64,000 nucleotides of DNA from Novosphingobium sp. ERN07 (lineage in GTDB: Bacteria; Pseudomonadota; Alphaproteobacteria; Sphingomonadales; Sphingomonadaceae): assembly GCF_012641335.1 (NCBI RefSeq), contig NZ_JABAID010000003.1, positions 124,001 to 188,000 on the forward strand, given 5' to 3'. Below, piece after piece: positions 50,661 to 59,696 of this stretch. The position numbers and the translations under genes were made by a program. Below the pieces are notes generated by a model. It did not search any database and was not told the DNA's origin. It worked only from the letters and a program-made list of their open reading frames with translations. Each line of letters starts with the position of its first letter. Positions within the stretch are counted from its first letter, which is position 1.

Positions 50661-51737
50661 CTATTCCGGCGGATCATCCTGCCGAAGGAAGCGGCCGGGG
50701 GAAACCCCGGTCCATTCCTTGAACGCTCTCGAGAAGGCGGCGGTGTCGGAATAGCCGAGCTGTTCGGCCGCCACGGCAAGCGAAATTCCCGACTTCGAAA
50801 GCATCGTCTTGGCGCGTTCCTGCCGGGCTTCCTGCAGGAGTTCGCGGAACGAGGTGCCCTCCTCGGTCAGGCGTCGGCGCAGCGAGCGCTCGGACAGCTT
50901 CAGTTCCGCCGCGACCGATGCGCAGTCCACATGGGTTCGGCCCAGCCAGCGCGCGATGACATCGCGCGTGAGATCGACGAAGCTGTCGCTTGGCGTGGCC
51001 TCGGGCCCCATCAGATCGAGCAGGTGCCATTCGAGGATGGTGCGCAGCTTGCGATCCTCGGAAGGGATCGCGCTGGCAAAGGGCATGTCGAGATCGGCAT
51101 TGCGCAGAACCAGCCCGTTGGCGATCTGATTGCCATGGACCGGGCAGCGAAAATGCTGCGCCAGCTGATCCTGCCGCCCGGCGATGGAGTGTTCGAAATG
51201 AACTTCCACCGGGTTCCACTTCGACGAGGTCAGCTGCTTGGCCAGATTGACGTAGCCCGAAATCGCAAACTCTGCGTCCTGCACGCGTGGCCAGATCTTG
51301 GCATCCTGAATCCGGTAGCTGTAGGTCGTGGTTTCGTCGTCGATCGTGCTTTCGAAAAGTGTCTGGCTCTGCAGCCGGGACTGGAATAGCGCGAGATAAT
51401 CGAGTGCGCCGCGCAAGGTGCCTGAGGCCCGCAGCAAGGCATAGAAAGGGCCGAGCTCGGTCAGCCCGAACGAGGACCCCATGGCAAGGCCAAGATAAGG
51501 GCGGTCAAACTTGGCAGCGGCGCTTTCCAGCAAGGCGACATAGCGGTGCAACGGCACGCGTTCGTATGGCGTTTCCTGCTGCGAATGGAACATGCCGTGA
51601 TCCCGCAACAGCGGGTCGATGCGGCGGCCAACATCCTCGAGCGCGGTGAACAGCGCGCTGAGAAACAGCAGGCGGATTGTGGCCTGACTGCCCTTGGCAG
51701 GCGCTTCGACGGTATTGTCCCGAACATCGTCCGTCAT
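50661..51737 (-). CDS. AraC-family regulator (OruR-like, Arabinose_bd N-terminal domain)
   Basis: 358 residues from ATG 51737, preceded by CGGGGAGAAG. The long N-terminal domain (YERVPLHRYVALLESAAAKF, SFGLTELGPFYALLRASGTL) matches the Arabinose_bd family of OruR/ArgR/GbdR-neighbour regulators. The C-terminal DNA-binding part reads CASVAAELKLSERSLRRRLT and LAVAAEQLGYSDTAAFSRAF followed by KEWTGVSPG. It is divergent from the ornithine-cyclodeaminase-fold gene at 51889, so it most likely controls the amine/amino-acid module from 51889 to 55780 and perhaps the opposite ALDH/permease genes. Confidence 0.9.
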   Translation of the reverse strand: MTDDVRDNTVEAPAKGSQATIRLLFLSALFTALEDVGRRIDPLLRDHGMFHSQQETPYERVPLHRYVALLESAAAKFDRPYLGLAMGSSFGLTELGPFYALLRASGTLRGALDYLALFQSRLQSQTLFESTIDDETTTYSYRIQDAKIWPRVQDAEFAISGYVNLAKQLTSSKWNPVEVHFEHSIAGRQDQLAQHFRCPVHGNQIANGLVLRNADLDMPFASAIPSEDRKLRTILEWHLLDLMGPEATPSDSFVDLTRDVIARWLGRTHVDCASVAAELKLSERSLRRRLTEEGTSFRELLQEARQERAKTMLSKSGISLAVAAEQLGYSDTAAFSRAFKEWTGVSPGRFLRQDDPPE

Positions 51738-51888
51738 TGTTTCTTCTCCCCGAGTTGGCCGATTCTGCAAAGGGGCCATCCCGACCTGCAATTTACTCTG
51801 CCTGTACGAAATCCGAAAACCGCCAAAGTTTGGAAATCCGGCGATCAATACCGGAAAATCACCGGAATGCGCGGAAAGTGAGGCGTGA

Positions 51889-53136
51889 GTGTCTGATCAG
51901 ATAATCGTCAATGAAGTCTCCGGATCGGATGCCTCTGTCAACACCTTATCCGAAGGGAAGAGTGCTTTGGCCGACTTGGCAAGTTCTGCAGATCGTGCCG
52001 CGACGCTGCCCGCCATCGATTTCATCTACCTGTCCGAACCAGACATGATCCGTGCTGGCGTGACCGACATGCCAGCCTGCGTCGATGCGATGGAAGAGAT
52101 GTTCGGCCTGCTGCACCGCGGCGATTATCGCATGGCAGGCGGCAACAACAACCAGCACGGCGCGATCATCGTCTTCCCCGACGATTCCCCGTTTCCCGAC
52201 ATGCCCAAGCCGACGACGGACCGCCGGTTCATGGCGATGCCGGCCTACCTTGGCGGGAGCTTCCGCACCGCCGGGATGAAGTGGTACGGATCGAACATCG
52301 AGAACCGCGACAAGGGCTTGCCGCGCTCGATCCTCACGTTCGTGCTGAACGATGCCGATACCGGGGCACCGCTGGCCTACATGTCGGCCAACCTGCTCTC
52401 GGCCTACCGCACCGGGGCCGTGCCAGGCGTCGGGGCGCGGCATCTGGCGCGCAAGGATTCGCGCGTGGTGGGCATTGTCGGCCCCGGCGTGATGGCTCGC
52501 ACCTCGCTTGAAGCGTTCATGGCGACGTGTCCGAACATCGATACGGTCAAGATCAAGGGGCGCGGGCAGGCGAACCTAGAGGCGTTCTGCTCGTGGGTGG
52601 CGCAGAAGTTCCCGCAGATCACCACGGTGCGCGTGGTCGGCACCGAGGAGGAAGCCGTGCGCGATTCCGATATCGCCACGTTCTGCGCCTCGGTCGCCAC
52701 GGGCGATCCATCAATCTACCCGACTGTCCGCCGCGAATGGGTGCGGCCCGGCACATTTCTTTCGATGCCGGCCCCCTGCAACATCGATCACGGCATGGAG
52801 GCACCTGAGATCCGCAAGGTGCTTGATTTCACGGGGCTTTACGAAGCCTACGAAGAGGAAATGCCCGCACCGGTCCACCGCTTCATTCCCGCCGTCGGCG
52901 TGCGTTGGTTCGACCTTGCCGGAGAAGGCCGTATCGCGCGTGACAGTCTCGAAGACCTCGGCCGGATCGTTTCGGGCGATGCGCCGGGCCGGCAGAATGA
53001 CGACGAGATCATCATGCTCTCGGTTGGCGGCATGGCGGTGGAAGACGTGGCCTGGGGCACGCACGTTTACCGGCGGGCCATTGCCGAAGGGATCGGCACA
53101 CGACTCAACCTCTGGACCGAACCCGCGCTCAAGTGA
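51889..53136 (+). CDS. Ornithine cyclodeaminase/mu-crystallin-fold protein (tyramine-oxidase-subunit-B-like)
   Basis: 415 residues from GTG 51889; the first ~40 residues look disordered, so a later start is possible. The OCD/mu-crystallin features are VDAMEEMFGLL, the Lys-containing GMKWYGSN, NLLSAYRTGAVPGVGARHLA and the Rossmann start VVGIVGPGVMART. It is longer than usual OCD enzymes (about 320-350), with extra C-terminal sequence. Proteins of this length beside RidA and FAD-oxidoreductase genes are sometimes named tyramine oxidase subunit B. Probable activities are NAD-dependent imine/amino-acid dehydrogenation. It heads a four-gene operon. Confidence 0.8.
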   Translation: MSDQIIVNEVSGSDASVNTLSEGKSALADLASSADRAATLPAIDFIYLSEPDMIRAGVTDMPACVDAMEEMFGLLHRGDYRMAGGNNNQHGAIIVFPDDSPFPDMPKPTTDRRFMAMPAYLGGSFRTAGMKWYGSNIENRDKGLPRSILTFVLNDADTGAPLAYMSANLLSAYRTGAVPGVGARHLARKDSRVVGIVGPGVMARTSLEAFMATCPNIDTVKIKGRGQANLEAFCSWVAQKFPQITTVRVVGTEEEAVRDSDIATFCASVATGDPSIYPTVRREWVRPGTFLSMPAPCNIDHGMEAPEIRKVLDFTGLYEAYEEEMPAPVHRFIPAVGVRWFDLAGEGRIARDSLEDLGRIVSGDAPGRQNDDEIIMLSVGGMAVEDVAWGTHVYRRAIAEGIGTRLNLWTEPALK

Positions 53137-53172
53137 GCTGTGGCGTCCCAATTCAATTGAACGGAAAATACA

Positions 53173-53595
53173 ATGACTGAAGTCATCAAGGTCAAGACCG
53201 GCAACAAGTTCGAGGAACACGGCAGCTATTCGCGCCTCGTGGCGGTCGACAATCTTATCTTCGTATCGAACACCGCCGGCCGCAATCCGCGCACCAGGGA
53301 AATCCCGACCGATCTTGCCGAGCAGACCAACCAGGTGCTCGATAATATCTCGGCGGCGCTGGCCTCGGTCGATGCCGTGCTGGAAGATGTGGTTTCGGCA
53401 CGTGTCTTCGTGCAGTTCCCGGATGATGTGATGGCGGTGATGACGGCCTATGGCGAACGCATGCGCGGCATCAATCCCACGCTGACGATGACCTGCCCGC
53501 CGCTGGGATCGACCGAATACAAGGTCGAGATCGACGTGGTTGCCTATCGCGGTGCGTCGAAGGCGAACGTGCGCGAAATCCAGATCACGCTGTGA
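53173..53595 (+). CDS. RidA/YjgF-family enamine/imine deaminase
   Basis: 140 residues with the chorismate-mutase-like RidA fold: LIFVSNTAGRNPRT, EQTNQVLDNISAALASVDAV and LEDVVSARVFV are recognisable. The catalytic Arg that contacts the carboxylate in RidA is normally in the RVxFxxD-type strand; VSARVFVQFPDD keeps an Arg there. It would hydrolyse reactive imines or enamines released by the neighbouring flavoprotein or OCD-type protein. It lies between them, 36 bases after the first, and its stop is 2 bases before the second. Confidence 0.88.
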   Translation: MTEVIKVKTGNKFEEHGSYSRLVAVDNLIFVSNTAGRNPRTREIPTDLAEQTNQVLDNISAALASVDAVLEDVVSARVFVQFPDDVMAVMTAYGERMRGINPTLTMTCPPLGSTEYKVEIDVVAYRGASKANVREIQITL

Positions 53596-53597
53596 GC

Positions 53598-54896
53598 ATG
53601 GGGCCGCAGATCGACCCGGTCGAAACGTCCGTCGTCATGCCGCCGCGCACCACGGTGGTGGTGATCGGCGGGGGCATCGTCGGCCTTTCGACGGCTCTGA
53701 CCCTGGCAGAACGCGGCGTGCCCGTGGTCGTGCTGGAGAAGGGGCGGATCGCGGCCGAACAATCCTCACGCAACCTCGGTTGGGTGCGCAAGGTGATGCG
53801 TTCGATCCCCGACCTGCCGATGGCGATCGAGGCGGAGCGGATGTGGGAGGAAATGCCGGCCCGCGTCGGCAGCGATTGCGGCTTTCGCCATTCGGGCATC
53901 ACCTATGTCTCGCGCACGCAGGAGGAAATGGCCAAGCACGAGGGCTGGCTGGAAACGGTGAAGGGCGCGGGGCTCGATTCCCGCATGCTGACCCGCAAGG
54001 AAATCGCCGAGATGGTGCCGGGCGGCACGGTCGACTGGGTGGGTGGGATCACCACGCCATCGGACGGGCGCGCCGAGCCGCAGCTGGCATCAAGCGCCAT
54101 TGCCCGCGCGGCTATGGCCAAGGGCGCGGTGATCATCGAGAATTGCGCCGTCCGTACGCTTGTCCAGACTGGCGGTGTGGTCACGGGCGTGGTGACCGAA
54201 CATGGCGAGATTGCCTGCGATCATGTGGTGCTGGCAGGTGGCGTGTGGTCACGCCGCTTTCTGGCCAATCATGGCGTTGAACTGCTGACGTTGCCGCTGG
54301 TTGCAGCGGTGCTGAGGACCGAGCCGTTCGAAGGCCCTGCCGATTGCGCGGTTGGAGCTTCCAACTTCTCGTTCCGCAAGCGGCTGGACGGCGGCTACAC
54401 GATTACCCAGCGGGGCGCGCTGTTTGCGCCGCTGACTCTCGATCACCTGATGATCGGGATGAATTATCTTCCGGTACTCAAGGCCGAATGGAAGAACCTC
54501 CGCGTCTCGTTTGGCAAGGAGTTCTTTGCCGACCTTGGCCTGCCGCGTCGGTGGAAGGCCGATGCCACATCGCCGTTCGAGAAGGTGCGCACCATGTCTC
54601 CGGCGATCAACCATGCGCTGAACGAAGAGGCCATGCGCAATCTCATCGAAGCATGGCCCGTATTCGCCAAGGCGAAGATCGCGCAGGAATGGGGCGGCAT
54701 GATCGATGTCACGCCGGATTCGCTCCCGGTGATCGGTGGCGTGAAGAAGTTGCCGAACCTTACGCTGGCCACCGGCTTTTCGGGGCACGGCTTTGGCACG
54801 GGGCCAGCAGCCGGGCATCTGGTGGCCGATCTGGTGATGGGCGATAAGCCGCTGATCGATCCCACGCCGTACCGGCTCGAACGCTTCAGGGCCTGA
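53598..54896 (+). CDS. FAD-dependent amine/amino-acid oxidoreductase (DAO family)
   Basis: 432 residues from ATG 53598; GTG 53592, which overlaps the RidA stop, is an alternative. The N-terminal dinucleotide motif TVVVIGGGIVGLSTALTLAE with acidic VVLEKG binds FAD, and SSRNLGWVRKV follows as in D-amino-acid dehydrogenase/glycine-oxidase relatives. The C-terminal VTPDSLPVIGGVKKLPNL and ATGFSGHGFGTGPAAGHLVA stretch closes the FAD site. There is no signal peptide or membrane helix. It would oxidise an amine or amino acid to an imine that RidA then hydrolyses. The last base overlaps the transporter start (ATGA). Confidence 0.9.
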   Translation: MGPQIDPVETSVVMPPRTTVVVIGGGIVGLSTALTLAERGVPVVVLEKGRIAAEQSSRNLGWVRKVMRSIPDLPMAIEAERMWEEMPARVGSDCGFRHSGITYVSRTQEEMAKHEGWLETVKGAGLDSRMLTRKEIAEMVPGGTVDWVGGITTPSDGRAEPQLASSAIARAAMAKGAVIIENCAVRTLVQTGGVVTGVVTEHGEIACDHVVLAGGVWSRRFLANHGVELLTLPLVAAVLRTEPFEGPADCAVGASNFSFRKRLDGGYTITQRGALFAPLTLDHLMIGMNYLPVLKAEWKNLRVSFGKEFFADLGLPRRWKADATSPFEKVRTMSPAINHALNEEAMRNLIEAWPVFAKAKIAQEWGGMIDVTPDSLPVIGGVKKLPNLTLATGFSGHGFGTGPAAGHLVADLVMGDKPLIDPTPYRLERFRA

Positions 54897-55780
54897 TGAG
54901 CCTGCGCGGCGCTTATGGCTTTCCCATTGCCGCAGTGCTGCTTTGGGGCGGGAATGCGGTTGTCACCAAGGCTTCGGCAGGGGTTATCGGCGCGGCCGAG
55001 ATTGCCTTCTGGCGCTGGCTGATTGCAGCGCTGGTGCTCCTGCCCTTCGCTCTGCCAACCCTGAAGGCGCAGTGGGCTGAGGTGCGGGAAAGCGTTGGTC
55101 GGCAAGCCGTGCTTGGGTTGTTGGGCTCTGCGCTATTCCCGACGCTGATGTATCTGGCCGCCGCCCATACAAGCGCGATCAACATGGGGGTGATCCAGGC
55201 GTTGATGCCGGTCATGGCGCTTGGCCTGGCCATGGTGCTGTTCCGGCAGACGTTCTCGCCCGTGGTATGGATCGGTGCCCTGGTTTCCTTGCTGGGCGTG
55301 GCGGTCGTGGTGACGCAGGGCAACCCCGCAAGGCTGATCGCGCAAGGGATCAACCCCGGCGATGCGATCATGCTGGCGGCCACCGCCTGCTTTGCCCTTT
55401 ACAGCACGCTGGTCCGCAAATGGCGCAACGCCTTGCCGCAGGTAACCTGTCTGTTCCTTCAGGCCACAAGCGCTTCAATCGTGCTCGCCGCGCCTTTCGC
55501 GCTTTCACATCGGACGGGCGTGAATGTAGCCAATCTGCCGATCGTGCTTTATGCAGCCGTGCTTGCCTCGATTGCGGCGCCGCTGCTGTGGATGGGCGGA
55601 ATCGTGCGCATCGGGCCAGCGCGCGCGGCCAATTTCTTCAACTGCCTGCCGGTTGTTGCCGCCGCGCTTGCGGTTGTCTTTCTTGGAGAGCGGGTAACGC
55701 CTGCCATGTTGCCGGGGGCCCTGCTGGTCATCGGCGGGGTCATGCTGGCAGAACGCTACGCCGCTCGCGCGGTAGTCTGA
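54896..55780 (+). CDS. DMT-superfamily (EamA) transporter
   Basis: 294 residues with ten hydrophobic helices in two repeated EamA halves; the first half starts FPIAAVLLWGGNAVVTKAS and the second near GDAIMLAATACFALYSTLV. WGGNAVVTK and the GERVTPAMLPGALLVIGG string at the end are typical. Such proteins usually export amino acids, amines or metabolites. ATGA overlap with the flavoprotein gene shows translational coupling. It ends 4 bases from the convergent ALDH gene. Confidence 0.87.
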   Translation: MSLRGAYGFPIAAVLLWGGNAVVTKASAGVIGAAEIAFWRWLIAALVLLPFALPTLKAQWAEVRESVGRQAVLGLLGSALFPTLMYLAAAHTSAINMGVIQALMPVMALGLAMVLFRQTFSPVVWIGALVSLLGVAVVVTQGNPARLIAQGINPGDAIMLAATACFALYSTLVRKWRNALPQVTCLFLQATSASIVLAAPFALSHRTGVNVANLPIVLYAAVLASIAAPLLWMGGIVRIGPARAANFFNCLPVVAAALAVVFLGERVTPAMLPGALLVIGGVMLAERYAARAVV

Positions 55781-55784
55781 TCGT

Positions 55785-57293
55785 TCAGAAGCCCGCCGAT
55801 GGCAGATCAAACCGCATGCAGACCGCCTTGGGTTCGGTGAAGGCCTGCATTGCCTCGCTGCCGAATTCCCTGCCAACGCCGGAAAGCTTGTTCCCGCCGA
55901 AAGGCATGGCAAGATCGAGAACGTTGTGCGTGTTCAGCCAGACCGTGCCTGCATCGATCCTGTCTGCCAGAAGGTGCGCACGATCAAGGTCACGCGTCCA
56001 GATGCTGGCGGCAAGGCCGAAGGGCGTGTCATTGGCGATGCGGATGGCATCGGCCACGTCGTCATAGCAGATCGCGCAGACCACCGGCCCGAAGATTTCC
56101 TCGCGCATCACGGTCATGTCCCGCTCCACGCCGCCAAGTACGGTTGGCGTGTAGTACCAGCCATTGCCATCCGGAACGCGTGCGCCGGCAAGCGCGGTTG
56201 CGCCTTCGTCAAGCCCCATGGCCACGAGTCCGGCGACCCGGTCGCGCTGGCGGGCGGAAATCAGCGGGCCCATCTGCGTTGCATCATCGAACGGGGAACC
56301 GATGCGAATGTCCGAAGCGATGCGGCACACGCCTTCCATCACGCGGTCATAGATCGAGGAATGAACCAGCAGGCGCGAACCTGCCGTGCAGATCTGGCCC
56401 GAGTTGGCAAAGATTGCCCCGGCAACGCCCGGAATGGCGCGGTCGAGATCCGCATCGGGCAGGACGATTGACGGCGATTTGCCACCCAGTTCCAGTGTTA
56501 CGCGCTTCATCGATCGGGCGGCCGATTCCATGATGCGCTGGCCAGTGGCGGTTGAACCCGTGAAGGCGATCTTGCGCACGCCGGGATGATCCACCAGCGC
56601 CGCGCCCACTTCCGCGCCATAGCCGGTGACGATGTTGACTGCGCCCGCCGGGAAGCCTGCCTCGACGATCAGTTCGCCTAGGCGCAGCGTGGTGAGCGAG
56701 GTTTCCTCGGACGGCTTGAGCACGACCGTGCAACCAAACGCGATGGCAGGCGCAATCTTCTGGATTGCCTGGCCGATGGGGAAGTTCCACGGCGTGATTC
56801 CGGCCACCACGCCAACAGGGCGGCGCTGGGTATAGGCGCGATAGATCGCCGGTTCGGGCATGACCGGCGAATGCGAAACATATTCGCCCGCGATCTTTGA
56901 GGCCCAGCCGGCAAAGTAACGCAGGCCATCGATGGTGAACTGAAGATCGACTGCGTTGGTGACGAACAGCAGTTTTCCGCTATCCAGCGATTCAAGCGCG
57001 GCCAGCTCTTCGCGGTCACGTTCGACCAGCAGGGCAAGCTTTTCCAGAAGGCGGCCGCGGTCGATCGGGCGCATGTTCTGCCAGGCATCGCTTTCGAAGC
57101 AACGCTGGGCTGCCTGCACCGCGCGATCGGCATCCTCCGGCCCGCAGGCGTGGAACTGCATGATCGGCTTGCCCGTGGCGGGGTCGATCGAGGTTATCAT
57201 CCGGTCCGGACGGATGGGCTCGACCAGTTTGCCGTCGAGCAGGATCAGGCCGCTTGGCAGGGTCTGGGGACGGGCGTTCAAAGCGGTGGCCAT
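55785..57293 (-). CDS. NAD(P)-dependent aldehyde dehydrogenase
   Basis: 502 residues with Asn170 (ITPWNFPI), Glu268 (LELGGKSP) and Cys302 (GQICTAGSR), all intact; FTGSTATG marks the Rossmann turn. It is closest in style to phenylacetaldehyde/betaine-type ALDHs. It lies 29 bases downstream of the APC permease on the same strand and faces the amine-oxidising operon, which would generate aldehydes from amines. The pairing of a permease with ALDH suggests uptake and oxidation of the same amine (inference). Confidence 0.9.
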   Translation of the reverse strand: MATALNARPQTLPSGLILLDGKLVEPIRPDRMITSIDPATGKPIMQFHACGPEDADRAVQAAQRCFESDAWQNMRPIDRGRLLEKLALLVERDREELAALESLDSGKLLFVTNAVDLQFTIDGLRYFAGWASKIAGEYVSHSPVMPEPAIYRAYTQRRPVGVVAGITPWNFPIGQAIQKIAPAIAFGCTVVLKPSEETSLTTLRLGELIVEAGFPAGAVNIVTGYGAEVGAALVDHPGVRKIAFTGSTATGQRIMESAARSMKRVTLELGGKSPSIVLPDADLDRAIPGVAGAIFANSGQICTAGSRLLVHSSIYDRVMEGVCRIASDIRIGSPFDDATQMGPLISARQRDRVAGLVAMGLDEGATALAGARVPDGNGWYYTPTVLGGVERDMTVMREEIFGPVVCAICYDDVADAIRIANDTPFGLAASIWTRDLDRAHLLADRIDAGTVWLNTHNVLDLAMPFGGNKLSGVGREFGSEAMQAFTEPKAVCMRFDLPSAGF

Positions 57294-57322
57294 GGAAAGC
57301 TCCTGAAGGGATTGATCGTTGG

Positions 57323-58786
57323 TCAGGCAGCAACGGGGGCGACATCGCCCTCGACTTGCGTGGTGCCGACGCGGGCATAAGTGTCCGGAGCCTTGCGGCG
57401 GAGGTATCCGCCATGGATCACTCCGGACATGGCCGTGACAAGGAACAGCAGCGGCAGGCTGTTGACGATCAACAGTGTCGTTCCGGTAAGCGCCTGATAG
57501 TTGGCCAGCGACAGGATCGTGGCAATGCCGATGAACACGCCGCTGAGCAGCGGGGCTAGAGTCTTGCCGAGGGAATATTCCCCACGCCGCGCGAAGAACA
57601 CCGGGATGGACAGCGAGGTGACCGTCAGCAGGATTTCCAGGCCGACCGCGCCCATTGAGGACAGGCTGGTCGAAAGGTTCAGCAGCGGATCGAGCCCCGC
57701 GATGGCGAACAGCGCGATGATCGTGATCAGCACCGCTGTAAGCAGCTTGCAGGCATTGAACGGCGAGCCGTGCACGGGATGAACCTCACCCAGCGCCTGC
57801 GGGATCAACCCATCGCGCGATAGGGCAAAGAAATACCGCGCGATGTTGTTGAAGAAGCCCAGAGCCGCCGCGAACAGGCTGGTCACTGTCAGAAGGTTCA
57901 AAGCCTCACGCCCGAAGCTGCCGAGATAACGCAAGGCAATGCCGGTCACCAGTCGTCCGGGGTCAGCGGCAGCGACCTGCTGGATGCGGGCTGGGGATTC
58001 CGCAAGGACAAGACACCAGGCAGAGAGCACGTAGAACGTGCCAAGCACCAGTACCGCGCCATACGTTGCGCGCGGGATCGTGCGCTCGCGGTCGCGCGCT
58101 TCTTCCTGATAGATCGCGGTTGCCTCAAACCCGATGCAGCCGTTGATTGCGTAGATCACCGCGATGCCAAGGCCCGGAGCGAAGACCGATGAGGGGGCAA
58201 AGCTGCTGAAATCGAGCCCCGCCCAGCCACGATCATAAAGGATCATCACGTCGACAAGCAGGATCAGGCCAACCTCAAGGAGCAGGGCCACAGCCAGCAC
58301 CTTGGCGGCCATTGTGATCTTGCGATAGCCGAGCCAGGAGATCACTGCGATGGCCAAGATGGCCCAGAGGAGCCAGGGCGTATCGATATCGAAGGCAGTC
58401 TTGACGAAATCCGATGCGAAAAATGCCATCGCGCCCAGAACCGACGCCGCGGCACAGATATAGGCCACCACCGCAGTATAGGCGGCGGCAATGCCCGCTT
58501 CCTTGTTCAGGCTGACTGCGATGTAGGCATAGAAGGCACCGGCGTTACGCACGTGGGGGATCATCCGCACGTAGCCCACGGCAAAAAGCACCATGACAGC
58601 GCTGATCATCAACTGCGTGCCAGGCATCCCTGCACCGTTGCCGAACGCCAGCGCCAGCGGGATGATTCCCGCCAGCACGCCCATCGGCGCGGCACAGGCA
58701 AGGATCATGAAGATGATGTCGCCCGTTCCCAGCATGCCGGGAAGCAGGTCGCCTTTTGCGGAAACGTCTTGATCAGTGCTGGACAT
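57323..58786 (-). CDS. APC-superfamily amino-acid/amine permease
   Basis: 487 residues from ATG 58786, about 12 membrane helices. The first helix motif GTGDIIFMILACAAPMGVLA resembles the substrate/ion-binding G-x-G region of APC transporters, and FEATAIYQEEARDRERTIPR is the conserved helix-6/loop motif of the family. It would import an amino acid, polyamine or aryl amine. It is followed by ALDH on the same strand. Upstream is a 121-base gap with a hairpin (58869), separating it from the CoA-ligase operon. Confidence 0.88.
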   Translation of the reverse strand: MSSTDQDVSAKGDLLPGMLGTGDIIFMILACAAPMGVLAGIIPLALAFGNGAGMPGTQLMISAVMVLFAVGYVRMIPHVRNAGAFYAYIAVSLNKEAGIAAAYTAVVAYICAAASVLGAMAFFASDFVKTAFDIDTPWLLWAILAIAVISWLGYRKITMAAKVLAVALLLEVGLILLVDVMILYDRGWAGLDFSSFAPSSVFAPGLGIAVIYAINGCIGFEATAIYQEEARDRERTIPRATYGAVLVLGTFYVLSAWCLVLAESPARIQQVAAADPGRLVTGIALRYLGSFGREALNLLTVTSLFAAALGFFNNIARYFFALSRDGLIPQALGEVHPVHGSPFNACKLLTAVLITIIALFAIAGLDPLLNLSTSLSSMGAVGLEILLTVTSLSIPVFFARRGEYSLGKTLAPLLSGVFIGIATILSLANYQALTGTTLLIVNSLPLLFLVTAMSGVIHGGYLRRKAPDTYARVGTTQVEGDVAPVAA

Positions 58787-58868
58787 CGATGCTCGTTTGC
58801 TGGGTTGAGCGTATTGTCGCTTGCAGGAAGAGTGCCACACTTGGCGGACGAGGCTTATAGCGCTTCAA

Positions 58869-58890
58869 CCGGATTGGATTGTAAATCCGG
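58869..58890. repeat. Inverted repeat between cyclase and permease genes
   Basis: CCGGATT and AATCCGG (7-bp arms, 8-base spacer) lie in a 121-base gap between two minus-strand genes. TAGCGC (58858) and GCGCTA (58905) flank it as an outer pair. It may terminate the upstream operon; no T-run is visible. Confidence 0.4.
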
Positions 58891-58907
58891 CCAGCCGCGC
58901 TTTTGCG

Positions 58908-59696
58908 CTACGCAGGAATCATCGCTGCGACGCGCAAGGGGCTGCCCGAACCGCCCTTGATCTTCAGCGGCATCGCCACGATCATCGCCCCGAACGTGGG
59001 CAGGCGATCCAGGCCCGTCAGGCATTGCAGGCCGAAGCGGCCATTACCATGAAGAATGGAATGGGCGGGCAGCGGCTCGTCAAAGTGCGAGGCCTGTCCC
59101 GCATCGGTGCCAACCGTTTCCACGCCCAGCCCCACGCAATCGCGTTCATGCACCAGGAAGCGCATGGCATCGGCATCGGGGCCCGGTGAATGGGCGCCAT
59201 CATCGCGCAGGTTGAGATAGGATAGCGTGCCGACCCGCTTCGACCAGTCGCTGCGCAGCAGCACCCAGTGGCGAGGCGGGATTGGGCCGTTGGCCTGTTC
59301 CCAGGCTTCGAGGAACGGGCGGGTAACGATGAAGTCTTCGTCCGCAGCAGCTTCGGCAGAGATGTCCACGACCACGGCGGGGGCAAAGAAGTCCTGCGGC
59401 GAAACGGCATCGACCGTGCCGTTGGGCACGTCCTTGCCGGTGATCCAGTGCGCCGGGGCATCGAAATGCGTGCCTGTGTGTTCGTTCATCGAGATGTTGT
59501 TCCAGTACCACGCCGGGCCATTGCCATCGTAGCGGGAAACGGTTTCCATACGGAACGGTTCGCACTGGCCGAATTCTGATGGCAGCACGATCACCGGGAA
59601 ATCGGGAGAGAGCAGGTTGGTCAGGTCGACAATCTCGATCCCGCCGCCGGCAATGGCGCTGGCAAGATCGGCAATCAGCGTGCGGGCGTCGGTCAC
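58908..59696 (-). CDS. Cyclase-family metal hydrolase (kynurenine-formamidase-like)
   Basis: 262 residues from GTG 59696 (GGGAGAAG upstream). HTGTHFDAPAHW at 73-84 is the metal site of the cyclase/KynB family (His73, His77, Asp79, His83), and DLTNLLSPDFPV opens the domain as usual. Members hydrolyse N-formylkynurenine, isatin or cyclic amides or lactones. It is the last gene of the minus-strand CoA-ligase operon and overlaps the gene before it by 4 bases. Isatin or formamide hydrolysis would fit an indole theme with the region at 1-6 kb, but the link is speculative. Confidence 0.87.
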   Translation of the reverse strand: MTDARTLIADLASAIAGGGIEIVDLTNLLSPDFPVIVLPSEFGQCEPFRMETVSRYDGNGPAWYWNNISMNEHTGTHFDAPAHWITGKDVPNGTVDAVSPQDFFAPAVVVDISAEAAADEDFIVTRPFLEAWEQANGPIPPRHWVLLRSDWSKRVGTLSYLNLRDDGAHSPGPDADAMRFLVHERDCVGLGVETVGTDAGQASHFDEPLPAHSILHGNGRFGLQCLTGLDRLPTFGAMIVAMPLKIKGGSGSPLRVAAMIPA

